Under the pieces are notes generated by a model. That model made no database searches and was not told the DNA's origin. It worked only from the letters and a program-made list of their open reading frames with translations. From positions 1-24,840 of IMG/VR virus record IMGVR_UViG_3300033146_005244: a stretch of 24,840 bases of DNA; one strand, 5' to 3'. The stretch comes from a virus. The position numbers and the translations under genes are program-made. This document shows, piece after piece, positions 13,730 through 21,320 of this stretch (the stretch's first letter is position 1; every line of letters begins with the position of its first letter).

Positions 13730-15082
13730 TTGAAGATTCTTATAACTGATAATTATTTAGCGATTGGCGACCTATCCAAAAATGAAATAAAACTCATTAA
13801 AGATAGGTTTACTTATAAAGATATGAGTAAAGCAATGACAAAAAATGGTTTTAATAAAAGGAAAGTTAAAACTGTTTGTTTTGCCGACCAGAAAGGCTCT
13901 GCATTAGTATTACGTTCTGGATTCTTAAAAGAACTTTTAACATTCATAAAAAAAAATCAATTATTAGTATCTGAACTACAAGATAAGAGAACTAAATTAA
14001 TAGATATAAACCTAACAGATAAACAATTAAGAAAATATTTTAATCCAGATTTTGACTACGTGGAACATCAAATTAGAGCATTGAAAGCACTTCTTAAAAC
14101 AAATATTGGTATAATAAAAGCTCCAACTTCTGCTGGAAAAAGTTCTATTCTTGAAGCTTTTATTAAAGTTTCTAATTTACCTACATTAATATTAGTAAAT
14201 GGAGTTTCTTTATCAACTCAATTATATAAAAGTTTAAATGAAGCAGGATTATCAGTAGGTATTTGTAATGGTAAAATGGTAGATAAAAAAACCCATATGG
14301 TATCTACAATAGGATCAGTAAAAAAATTATCTTTAAATGAATATAAATGTTTATTTATAGATGAAGTTCACGGAGCTTCTGCTAAAACTTATCAAGAATT
14401 TTTATCTACAACTTCATATTCTTATAGATATGGAATGTCAGCAACTCCAGATGCTGGAAAAGAATATAAATGGGCAACTATAAGACAATATTTGGGAGAT
14501 ATAATTTCTGAAATATTTTCAAAAGAGTTAGTAGAAAATAATGTTATTACTCCTCCTAAAATAATATTTAATACTGTTAATTGTGTTCCTACTCCATCTT
14601 GGGATAGTGCTTATGATAAATGTATAGTTAATAATAAAGAAAGAAATAAAATAGCAATAGATATAATTAAAAAAACTAATAAACAATCTCTTATATTATT
14701 TAAAATTATTAGTCACGGAGAATTCCTAAAAGAAAATCTTCCAGAAGCAATATTATTATCAGGAAAGGATAATTTAAAAGTAAGGTTAGAAGCTATAGAA
14801 AAATTTAAAAAAGGTGAAATTAAAACATTAATTGCGTCAAGTATTTTTACTCAAGGAATATCTATAAATAATATTGAATTGATGATAAATGTTTCTGGGG
14901 GTAAGAGTGAAATTGAAGTTCTTCAACGTTTAGGTCGTTCATTAAGAAAGTCAGAAGGAAAAGAATATGCTTTAGTATATGATTTTTTTGATAAAGGAAA
15001 TAAATTTACTGAAAAACATTCTTTGCAAAGAGAACATTTATATAAAAAAGTTGGTTTTGAAGACATAGAGATTCTACTGTAA
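13730..15082 (+). CDS. uvsW: UvsW-like superfamily 2 DNA/RNA helicase
   Basis: The protein has 450 aa; T4 UvsW is about 500. After an N-terminal domain of about 110 residues come motif Ia/I IKAPTSAGKSSILEAF (129-144), DEVH (211-214), SAT (237-239), FKIISHGEFL in domain 2, and motif VI LQRLGRSLRK near 405. UvsW unwinds branched DNA and R-loops and is needed to switch T4 from origin- to recombination-dependent replication. The start is TTG at 13730 (then KILITDNYL), because no ATG lies near and the N-terminal segment fits the family. Only GAG of the previous gene's end acts as ribosome-binding site, so translation may be coupled to the groES-like gene. Confidence 0.88.
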   Translation: MKILITDNYLAIGDLSKNEIKLIKDRFTYKDMSKAMTKNGFNKRKVKTVCFADQKGSALVLRSGFLKELLTFIKKNQLLVSELQDKRTKLIDINLTDKQLRKYFNPDFDYVEHQIRALKALLKTNIGIIKAPTSAGKSSILEAFIKVSNLPTLILVNGVSLSTQLYKSLNEAGLSVGICNGKMVDKKTHMVSTIGSVKKLSLNEYKCLFIDEVHGASAKTYQEFLSTTSYSYRYGMSATPDAGKEYKWATIRQYLGDIISEIFSKELVENNVITPPKIIFNTVNCVPTPSWDSAYDKCIVNNKERNKIAIDIIKKTNKQSLILFKIISHGEFLKENLPEAILLSGKDNLKVRLEAIEKFKKGEIKTLIASSIFTQGISINNIELMINVSGGKSEIEVLQRLGRSLRKSEGKEYALVYDFFDKGNKFTEKHSLQREHLYKKVGFEDIEILL

Positions 15083-15094
15083 AGATAAATATAA
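15080..15094 (+). promoter_or_regulatory. Putative late promoter motif for the 652-aa gene
   Basis: TAAAGATAAATATAA is identical to 4331-4345 and starts on the uvsW stop codon. Like that copy, it ends about 20 bases before the ATG. Confidence 0.5.
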
Positions 15095-15113
15095 CCAATT
15101 TAAAGGAATTACT

Positions 15114-17072
15114 ATGGCTAGCTTAGAAAATATAATATTAACAGAATTAGAAACAGAGTCTATAAATGAAGTAATTATAGCTGAAGGGTTTATGCCGTTA
15201 AATCCAATTTTAGCTTATTTAACATTGAAAAGAAAATCTTTAAAAAATTTAAAAAAAGTTTCTAATGCTACTATTGGGAAGGTTGAAAAAGCGACTAAAA
15301 ATATTAAAGGTAAAGCAATTTTAGGAAGAGAAAAATTACGTGCTGAACTTGAATTTGGTGGAAGTAAAAATTTAAATTCTACAACTTATAAATTAACTAA
15401 AGAGCAAACAGAAATATTGTCGCAAATTTATGAAAATTATGGTTCTGAATTAATTTCTGAAATAATGAAATTTAGAAAAGATGTATTAGCTCCTTATCAA
15501 GTAATTAAACGAACAGTTAAAAAAAATAAAATGCTTACTTCTAAAGAAACTTTTGGAATGACAAAAGAACAATTTAAATCAAATCTTGAATCAGGGAGAA
15601 GAAAAATTGAAGCTCGTGGCTCAAGATTTGAAAAAGATGATGACTTAGAAGAAAAAATAGAGAAACAAGATAGAACTATTAAATCATTAGAAGAAGTAAA
15701 GAAAGGAATTAAAACAAATAAAAGAATTCCTTCTACCATTTTAGAAAGAATATTAAAAGAATATGATTTAGGAAAAGAAAATTTTGATTCTTATTCAATG
15801 AATGATTTAAAAAAAGCATATTTTGATATCACTAAAAATTTAGAGAAAATTGGTGAAATTGATGCTGATGATGAAGAAGATCCAATAAAAAAATCAGATG
15901 AAATATCAAAATTAGTTAAACGAAATATTGATTTAAGAAAAGGCAATGTGGCAAAAATAGCAGCACAAAAAAGGTTAGAACTTAAGAGAGCTGAAACTGA
16001 TGATATTGATGAATCATATTTATATGAGTATAAAATTGATTTAACTAAAAATAAAAATTTTAGATTAAGTAACGGTGGTTTTAATTCTGCTCTTGGATTA
16101 TATTTTTTAAGAAGAAAAATAATGGATCAACTAAAACCAGAAAAAAGAGATAGTATTTATAGACAAACATATATTAAAATAGTAAATGAATTAATTGATA
16201 ACGCTAAAGAAAGAAAATCAACTTATTATACTAAAATTTCCAAAAATAAAAGTAATGTAGAGTTTAATGAAAAAGAAAGAAAAATATGGGAATTAAGACC
16301 TTCTGTCGGAGCACCTACTGGGAATGTAAAAGATTATATTCAAAAACTTAAAGAAGATGATTTTTTTAATCCTAAATACTTTAAAAAATCAGATAATCTA
16401 ATTAAAGCAGAAAAAGCTATTGAAGCTGGAATTAAAAGATTTGAAAGAAACCTTAAAAAGAAAATTTCAAAAGAAGATTATGATAGGCTTAAAAAATATA
16501 GATTAATAAATAATCTTATTACAGTTGGAGAATTAAAATCTCCTGATAAACTTTTTAAAACACCGGATGAACTTAAAAACTCTATTGATAAAAAGAAAGA
16601 ATCTAAATTTTTGTCTGATTCTGATTTCAAAAGAAAAATAAGAGAAATTGCAACTGCTGAATATGATTCTATTTCTGATTTAAATAAAGCTAAAGAAGAA
16701 GCTAAAGATTTATTTGACACTAAAAGAGAACAAGGTGATGATGATATTGCTGATGAAATGGAAGGAATATTCACACAAATTAAAAATAGAAAGTCTCTTA
16801 AATCTAAAAAAATTATTGGAAATGATATAGCAATGTCAGATGATGATTTAATAGACGCTGGAATGGTTGAAAAACTTGTTAAAAGTATGTTGAGTAAAAA
16901 CTATAAAGGTAATGATGATCAACTTAAAAAAGATAATATAAGATTAAAGAAAATGGTTAAAAAATATAAAGAAAGTGATGGTGCTGACGCTGAAAGAAAT
17001 TTAGATGAAATTGGTTTCTTGTTTAAACAATTAAAAGCTAAAACACAAACACTTGAATATAAAGATGAGTAA
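15114..17072 (+). CDS. Large lysine-rich helical protein with head-targeting-like N-terminus, 652 aa
   Basis: No family is recognised. The protein is almost wholly alpha-helical, with about 20% Lys and 12% Glu. The N-terminus, MASLENIILTELETESINE, ends in I-N-E (17-19), and a second site I-A-E|G follows at 22-25 (VIIAEGF). These fit the T4 gp21 prohead-protease rule (L/I-x-E). The same style of N-terminus occurs in the DHH operon. A structured middle (FRLSNGGFNSALGLYFLRRK, about 318-337) is flanked by coiled coils. The late-type motif overlapping the uvsW stop sets it apart from its replication neighbours, so I infer an internal head protein. AAAGGAA supports the ATG. It is followed after 10 bases by the 255-aa gene. 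Confidence 0.6.
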   Translation: MASLENIILTELETESINEVIIAEGFMPLNPILAYLTLKRKSLKNLKKVSNATIGKVEKATKNIKGKAILGREKLRAELEFGGSKNLNSTTYKLTKEQTEILSQIYENYGSELISEIMKFRKDVLAPYQVIKRTVKKNKMLTSKETFGMTKEQFKSNLESGRRKIEARGSRFEKDDDLEEKIEKQDRTIKSLEEVKKGIKTNKRIPSTILERILKEYDLGKENFDSYSMNDLKKAYFDITKNLEKIGEIDADDEEDPIKKSDEISKLVKRNIDLRKGNVAKIAAQKRLELKRAETDDIDESYLYEYKIDLTKNKNFRLSNGGFNSALGLYFLRRKIMDQLKPEKRDSIYRQTYIKIVNELIDNAKERKSTYYTKISKNKSNVEFNEKERKIWELRPSVGAPTGNVKDYIQKLKEDDFFNPKYFKKSDNLIKAEKAIEAGIKRFERNLKKKISKEDYDRLKKYRLINNLITVGELKSPDKLFKTPDELKNSIDKKKESKFLSDSDFKRKIREIATAEYDSISDLNKAKEEAKDLFDTKREQGDDDIADEMEGIFTQIKNRKSLKSKKIIGNDIAMSDDDLIDAGMVEKLVKSMLSKNYKGNDDQLKKDNIRLKKMVKKYKESDGADAERNLDEIGFLFKQLKAKTQTLEYKDE

Positions 17073-17082
17073 GGAGTAATTA

Positions 17083-17850
17083 ATGCCATTCATTAATGGG
17101 TTTTGGGTAGAACCAATTAAAACAACAAATGAAAAACAAAAAATAACTTCATCTCAAATCAGTTTACAGTTTACTTTAGGTAGACCTGTTGGTAATACAT
17201 ATAGAATTGTTTACATGGTATCTTTAAGAAATAGTATATTTTCTCCAGAAAAATTATTACAAAATAAAGATATTGATATGAAATCTTTAAAAGAAGCAAT
17301 TCTTTCAAGTATAGATTCTTATGATAGAGATTATATGAAATTAATTAAGTTTTCTACTATCAGTGCTACTTTTGAATTAGATGTAAATAAATGGTTAAGT
17401 AAAGCTTTACAAAATGTATCTCCTAACAATAGAATGTCAAAATTTGAACAAAGATTTAAGTTTAAAATACAATTACCAAAAATGATTCAGTTTTCAATTA
17501 CTAGAATTAATTTTGATAAATTTATAGTTAGAAAATTTAAAGACTATATGAAAAAACATAATAAATCAAGAACGTGGTTTACAAAATTTCTTCCAAGAGA
17601 TATTGCTGGTAAGATAAGATTAACTATAGCAACTATGTTTGATTATGAATACGATTGGCAAACTAATACAATGGTAGCAAAATTAAAAAACCAATATATT
17701 ATGGCTCTTTTATTTGCCATTGGAACTGCTGTAAATATTCAAAATAAACAAAAATATGTAAAAATAGATTTTGAAAAATCAGTTAAAAGAAAAGCAAAAC
17801 ATTTTGATCGTAAAAAATGGCAAAGCTTTATAAAAAAGAAGTTCATTTAA
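17083..17850 (+). CDS. Unrecognised basic protein, 255 aa
   Basis: The protein begins MPFINGFWVEPIKTTN, has a beta-rich first half (ISLQFTLGRPVGNTYRIVYM) and a basic second half (KFKDYMKKHNKSRTWFTKF). Near residues 205-220 is a hydrophobic stretch (YIMALLFAIGTAVNIQ), short for a membrane helix. The C-terminus is very basic (KRKAKHFDRKKW). It probably shares a transcript with the 652-aa gene: the ribosome-binding AAGGAG overlaps that gene's stop, 10 bases before its ATG. Its role, perhaps in the virion, is unknown. Confidence 0.6.
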   Translation: MPFINGFWVEPIKTTNEKQKITSSQISLQFTLGRPVGNTYRIVYMVSLRNSIFSPEKLLQNKDIDMKSLKEAILSSIDSYDRDYMKLIKFSTISATFELDVNKWLSKALQNVSPNNRMSKFEQRFKFKIQLPKMIQFSITRINFDKFIVRKFKDYMKKHNKSRTWFTKFLPRDIAGKIRLTIATMFDYEYDWQTNTMVAKLKNQYIMALLFAIGTAVNIQNKQKYVKIDFEKSVKRKAKHFDRKKWQSFIKKKFI

Positions 17851-17853
17851 AAC

Positions 17854-17882
17854 TTGACAAAAAAAGAATAATTTTGTATAAT
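17854..17882 (+). promoter_or_regulatory. Sigma70-like promoter P3 of hsp20
   Basis: TTGACA (17854-17859), a 17-base spacer AAAAAAGAATAATTTTG, and TATAAT (17877-17882). It is of the same family as 10741, 10941 and 21553. Confidence 0.87.
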
Positions 17883-17889
17883 GAAATAT

Positions 17890-17934
17890 ATTCGCCTCGT
17901 ATGAGGGAATAAAAATAAAAATGCTCCACGGAGG
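17890..17934 (+). promoter_or_regulatory. Structured 5' leader of hsp20
   Basis: The transcript should start near 17889. A stem ATTC/GAAT plus CCTC/GAGG (17890-17910) has a C(GTAT)G loop and one bulged G. The same CCTC could instead pair with the ribosome-binding GGAGG (17930-17934), and a second CTCC (17924-17927) lies next to it. These are alternatives seen in the sequence; regulation is not shown. Confidence 0.4.
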
Positions 17935-17940
17935 TTTGTT

Positions 17941-18393
17941 ATGAATTATAACAACATGAATATCAATGAGATATTCGAAAGATTATTTTTGGATATTGAT
18001 GATGTATTTACTACATCAGTAATTCAAAAAGGTGGTGAGATATACCACACACCCAATTTCCCACCAGTAAATATTTTTATCAATGAAGAAAGTAAAGATT
18101 TAACTTTTGAATTTGCAGTAGCAGGTTATGAAAAAGAAGATGCTTTGATAGAATTTAATGGTGATAAAATGATACTTACTATTAAAAGTAACTCAAAAGA
18201 AAAAGAAAAAGAAAAAGAAGGATTAAGAGTTCTAAAAAAAGGTATAAAGAAACCAGATATTAATTCATCTTTTGTGGTTCCTGTTTCTAAATATGAAACA
18301 GATAATTCTGTTGCAGAAATGAAAGATGGGATTTTAACAGTTAAAGTTCCAGCAAAGGATGAAATAAAACCTAAAAGATTAACAATTATTTAA
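17941..18393 (+). CDS. hsp20: Small heat-shock protein, Hsp20 family
   Basis: The protein has 150 aa. A short N-terminal arm (INEIFERLFLDIDDVF) precedes an alpha-crystallin domain of about residues 40-140. This carries PPVNIFINEESKDLTFEFAV, AGYEKEDALIEFNGDKMILT, and the diagnostic end strand KDGILTVKVP, then RLTII. Hsp20 proteins bind unfolding proteins without ATP. They are core genes of many T4-like marine phages, where they are thought to protect assembling virion proteins. GGAGG six bases upstream fixes the start. It has its own promoter (17854) and an excellent terminator (18426), so it is a single-gene unit. Confidence 0.93.
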   Translation: MNYNNMNINEIFERLFLDIDDVFTTSVIQKGGEIYHTPNFPPVNIFINEESKDLTFEFAVAGYEKEDALIEFNGDKMILTIKSNSKEKEKEKEGLRVLKKGIKKPDINSSFVVPVSKYETDNSVAEMKDGILTVKVPAKDEIKPKRLTII

Positions 18394-18425
18394 GTCTTAC
18401 CTTATCCCCCTATAAGTAAGATCTT

Positions 18426-18457
18426 GGAGATACTAGAAATAGTATCTCCTTTTTTTT
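18426..18457 (+). terminator. Rho-independent terminator of hsp20
   Basis: GGAGATACTA (18426-18435), loop GAAA, and TAGTATCTCC (18440-18449) form a perfect 10-bp stem followed by eight T. A GNRA-type loop (GAAA) adds stability. A second, imperfect hairpin (18395-18420, CTTAC...GTAAG) lies just before it. Confidence 0.95.
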
Positions 18458-18467
18458 AAAGGAAAAT

Positions 18468-20126
18468 ATGAGTTTTAAATTAATTTCAAAGAAAGAAGTA
18501 ATAGAACCTTTAATAAAAAATAACATTCTTTTAAATGCAAAATCAAATAGTAAACTTTTTTTTAAATGTGTTAAATGTGGAGAAGAAACAAATAAAACTA
18601 TTCAATCATTATCTATGAGAGGATTAAATTATAAAGAAATTGACATTACTGATGAAAGTATTTTTCTTTGTAGAAAGTGTGCTAAAAAATATTTTAACTT
18701 AAAAAAATATGGTGTAGAAAATATTTCTCAATTAGAATCAGTTAAAGAAGCAAAAAGACAAACTTGTCTAAAAAATTTTGGAGTTGAGTACCCTCAGCAA
18801 AATAAAAAAATTCAAAAAAAAACAAAAAGTAATAATTTAAAAAAATATAATGTAACTAATCCAGCAAAATTAGAGGAAAATAAGAAAAAACAGGTTCAAA
18901 CAAAAATTGAGAAATATGGAAGGGTTAATTTACAAAAAGAAAGTCCCTTTTGCAGAAAAGAAGTAAGAGAAAAGTCAAAGCAAACAATGATAAAAAGATA
19001 TGGTTTTGAAAATCCTTTTGCTAATGAAGAAATAAAAAAGAAAATATCACAAAATCATTTTATGACATATTTACCTGTAATTAAAAAAAGATTGCAACAG
19101 CAACAAGTAGAATTATTGGATGATTATAAGGGTTTAAGAATTAAAGATAAAGATATTTATTATAATTTTAAGTGTTTAATTTGTAATACAGAGTTTAAAA
19201 GTAGTATACATTCAAGAGTTCCAAGATGTCCTACCTGTTTTCCTAAATTTATTTCAAGAGCAGAAAAAGAAATAGAAAATTTTATTAAAACTATTTATTC
19301 AGGGAAAATTATTGAAAACGATAGAACTGTTTTAGAGGGTAAAGAATTAGATATTTACTTACCTAATAAAAAAATAGCAATTGAATTTGATGGTTTGTAT
19401 TGGCATAGTGAAAATCAAGGGAAGAACAAAAACTATCACCTTAATAAAACTAAAGTTTGTAATGAAAAAGGAATTTATTTAATACATATTTTTGAAGATG
19501 AATGGTCAGACAAACAAGAAATAGTTAAATCAAGATTAAGTCATTTAATTGGTTTTAATAAATATGAAAGAATTTATGCTAGAAAATGTATTATAAAAGA
19601 AATATCTTCTAAACAAAAAAATATTTTTTTAAACGAACATCATATTCAAGGAGCTGATAAAAGTAAATATAAGTTAGGATTATTTTATAATGATGAATTA
19701 GTTTCTCTAATGACATTTGGAAAAGCAAGAATTGCTTTAGGCAGTAAAAGCGAAGATGATGTTTATGAATTAATTAGATTTGCTTCAAAAAAAAATACTG
19801 TAGTTATCGGTGGAGCAAGTAAACTTTTAAAATATTTTGAAAGGAATATAAAGTGGAAAAAAATCTTTTCATTTTCTGATAAAAGATGGAGTCAGGGAGC
19901 TGTTTATAAGCAACTCGGTTTTAATTTTGAACATACATCAAATCCTAATTATTGGTATCTTGAAAACAATAAACGAGTTCATAGGTATAATTTTAGAAAA
20001 AATGTATTAAATGAAAAATTAGAAAAATTCAATAAAAATTTAACAGAGTGGGAAAATATGAAATTGAATGGTTATAATAGAATATGGGATTGTGGAAATG
20101 ATAAATGGGTTAAAGAAAATATTTAA
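18468..20126 (+). CDS. Hef-type homing endonuclease with Vsr-like (EDxHD) nuclease domain
   Basis: The protein has 552 aa in recognisable modules: a C-x2-C zinc ribbon (C34/C37 with C68/C71), five short repeats of the form K-(Y/F)-G-V-x-N at about 79, 102, 125, 149 and 177, a second zinc ribbon (C236/C239, C254/C257), and a Vsr-like nuclease core. The core has E293-L-D295-IYLP, IAIEFDGLYWHSE (303-315) with E306, D308, H313, and IYLIHIFEDEW. A conserved C-terminal domain contains HHIQGADKSKYKLGLFYN. This is the layout of free-standing phage homing endonucleases of the Hef kind. It would cut a relative's DNA near this locus so that the gene spreads. It starts 10 bases after the hsp20 terminator, with AAAGGA as ribosome-binding site and no promoter of its own. 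Confidence 0.85.
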   Translation: MSFKLISKKEVIEPLIKNNILLNAKSNSKLFFKCVKCGEETNKTIQSLSMRGLNYKEIDITDESIFLCRKCAKKYFNLKKYGVENISQLESVKEAKRQTCLKNFGVEYPQQNKKIQKKTKSNNLKKYNVTNPAKLEENKKKQVQTKIEKYGRVNLQKESPFCRKEVREKSKQTMIKRYGFENPFANEEIKKKISQNHFMTYLPVIKKRLQQQQVELLDDYKGLRIKDKDIYYNFKCLICNTEFKSSIHSRVPRCPTCFPKFISRAEKEIENFIKTIYSGKIIENDRTVLEGKELDIYLPNKKIAIEFDGLYWHSENQGKNKNYHLNKTKVCNEKGIYLIHIFEDEWSDKQEIVKSRLSHLIGFNKYERIYARKCIIKEISSKQKNIFLNEHHIQGADKSKYKLGLFYNDELVSLMTFGKARIALGSKSEDDVYELIRFASKKNTVVIGGASKLLKYFERNIKWKKIFSFSDKRWSQGAVYKQLGFNFEHTSNPNYWYLENNKRVHRYNFRKNVLNEKLEKFNKNLTEWENMKLNGYNRIWDCGNDKWVKENI

Positions 20127-20139
20127 CCCATTTATTTTT
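20101..20139. terminator. Terminator between the endonuclease and tail tube genes
   Basis: ATAAATGGGTTAAA (20101-20114) pairs with TTTAACCCATTTAT (20122-20135), followed by a T-run. The stem contains the stop codon of the endonuclease. The convergent tail tube gene ends at 20150; the weak A-run on the left makes minus-strand use less sure. Confidence 0.8.
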
Positions 20140-20149
20140 CAATTTAGAT

Positions 20150-20683
20150 TTATAAAACTGAACTTGAATCAGTTCCTTTTAAAGCATAATCATATTTAAA
20201 AGTAACTGCACATTCGGAAATGGTATCATCATCATAAGATAATGCATCACCCCAACCAATAGAAGTTGGCCAAATGTAATAAATATTCCATAATCTTACA
20301 ATTCCGCCAGCAGGATCTAATTGTGCTAGAGTTGCTGATGTACTGTATTGTGATTTAAAATACATTTGTCCAGTAATTGGATTATAAATACTTTGTGACC
20401 AATCATAAAGTATTTGCCCTGCTGATTTTGGTCCTGATATATAATCATAAAATGTTGTAGAAAGATCATTCCAAGTTGGTTTTCCAGCTGAAAAAAATCT
20501 TTCATTGAGTCTTTGTGATTCAATTGGATTAAATGTTATTTGTGGAACTGTTGCTGTATGAGCTGCAAAAGCTAATTCAGAGGCATCTCCACCTCCCGGA
20601 ACAGCTGTAAACTGCATTACGAATCTATTCTTTTTTAAACTTTCTAAGCTTGAACTTCTGCTTGTTGTTAATGATATAGCCAT
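20150..20683 (-). CDS. 19: Tail tube protein, T4 gp19-like
   Basis: The protein has 177 aa (T4 gp19 has 163). It begins with a Ser/Thr-rich arm and LKKNRFVMQFTAVPGGG (about 16-32), then PQITFNPIESQRLNERFF, TTFYDYISGPKSAGQILYDW and IWPTSIGWGDALSYDDDTIS, and ends CAVTFKYDYAL. These are the features of the gp19/T4-like tail tube family, which makes the inner tube of the contractile tail as stacked hexamers. AGGAG seven bases upstream supports the ATG. It is the only minus-strand gene after position 9437, and it stands alone between two homing endonuclease genes of opposite orientation. Confidence 0.9.
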   Translation of the reverse strand: MAISLTTSRSSSLESLKKNRFVMQFTAVPGGGDASELAFAAHTATVPQITFNPIESQRLNERFFSAGKPTWNDLSTTFYDYISGPKSAGQILYDWSQSIYNPITGQMYFKSQYSTSATLAQLDPAGGIVRLWNIYYIWPTSIGWGDALSYDDDTISECAVTFKYDYALKGTDSSSVL

Positions 20684-20752
20684 TTTTTTCTCCTAATGTT
20701 TAAGTTATATTATTAACTTACCTCATAAATAAGATTATTAAAGGTAATGTTG

Positions 20753-20770
20753 TCAAATAATATTATTTGA
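20753..20770. repeat. 18-bp perfect palindrome upstream of the HNH gene
   Basis: TCAAATAATATTATTTGA equals its own reverse complement. Its right end overlaps the ribosome-binding GAGGG (20769-20773), so it could hide that site in RNA. A second inverted repeat TAAGTTA/TAACTTA (20701-20720) lies in the leader of the divergent tail tube gene. Confidence 0.7.
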
Positions 20771-20777
20771 GGGTTAA

Positions 20778-21320
20778 ATGGATAAAAAAGAATACAATAA
20801 AAAATATAATATATTAAATAAAGAAGAAATTAAAGAATATAAAAAAAGATGGTATCAGAAAAATAAAGAAAGAATTAAACAAAAATCAAAAGAATATTAT
20901 AAGAATAATAAAAAAGAGATTCTTAAAAAACAAAAACTTTATCTTCTTGAAAAATATGGAAATGATATGAATTCAAAGATTAAAAAAAATGTATATAATT
21001 ATATAAAAGAAGGATTAAAAGTTGGATATTGGAATAAAAAAATAGAGACTTTATTAGGTTATTCAGCAAATGAGTTATCACAATATCTTCATATTAAAGC
21101 TAATGAACATATTCATCATATTATTCCTGTAAGAGTTTATAATTTTTATAATAAAGAAGATATAAAAAAATGTTGGAGTTTAGAAAATTTAACTTCGTTG
21201 TCTAATTTAAAAAGGAATAATGATATAGATTGGGATTTAATAGAGGAAAAAAAAATAGAACATCTTTTACCTGATACATTATTAATTGATGATTTAATTG
21301 GTAGACATCATGAAGTTTAA
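20778..21320 (+). CDS. HNH homing endonuclease
   Basis: The protein has 180 aa. A basic, Lys/Tyr-rich helical region (residues 1-60, e.g. KKEYNKKYNI) precedes an HNH nuclease domain with HIHHIIPV (111-118), the spacing SLENL (134-138) and N147. These are the conserved His and Asn residues that bind metal and cut DNA. Free-standing HNH genes of this size are common mobile elements in T4-like phages. GAGGG four bases upstream supports the ATG. Two nuclease genes of different families flank the tail tube gene, so this is either a pair of invasions or an exchange hotspot. The last 11 bases overlap the next gene. Confidence 0.85.
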   Translation: MDKKEYNKKYNILNKEEIKEYKKRWYQKNKERIKQKSKEYYKNNKKEILKKQKLYLLEKYGNDMNSKIKKNVYNYIKEGLKVGYWNKKIETLLGYSANELSQYLHIKANEHIHHIIPVRVYNFYNKEDIKKCWSLENLTSLSNLKRNNDIDWDLIEEKKIEHLLPDTLLIDDLIGRHHEV

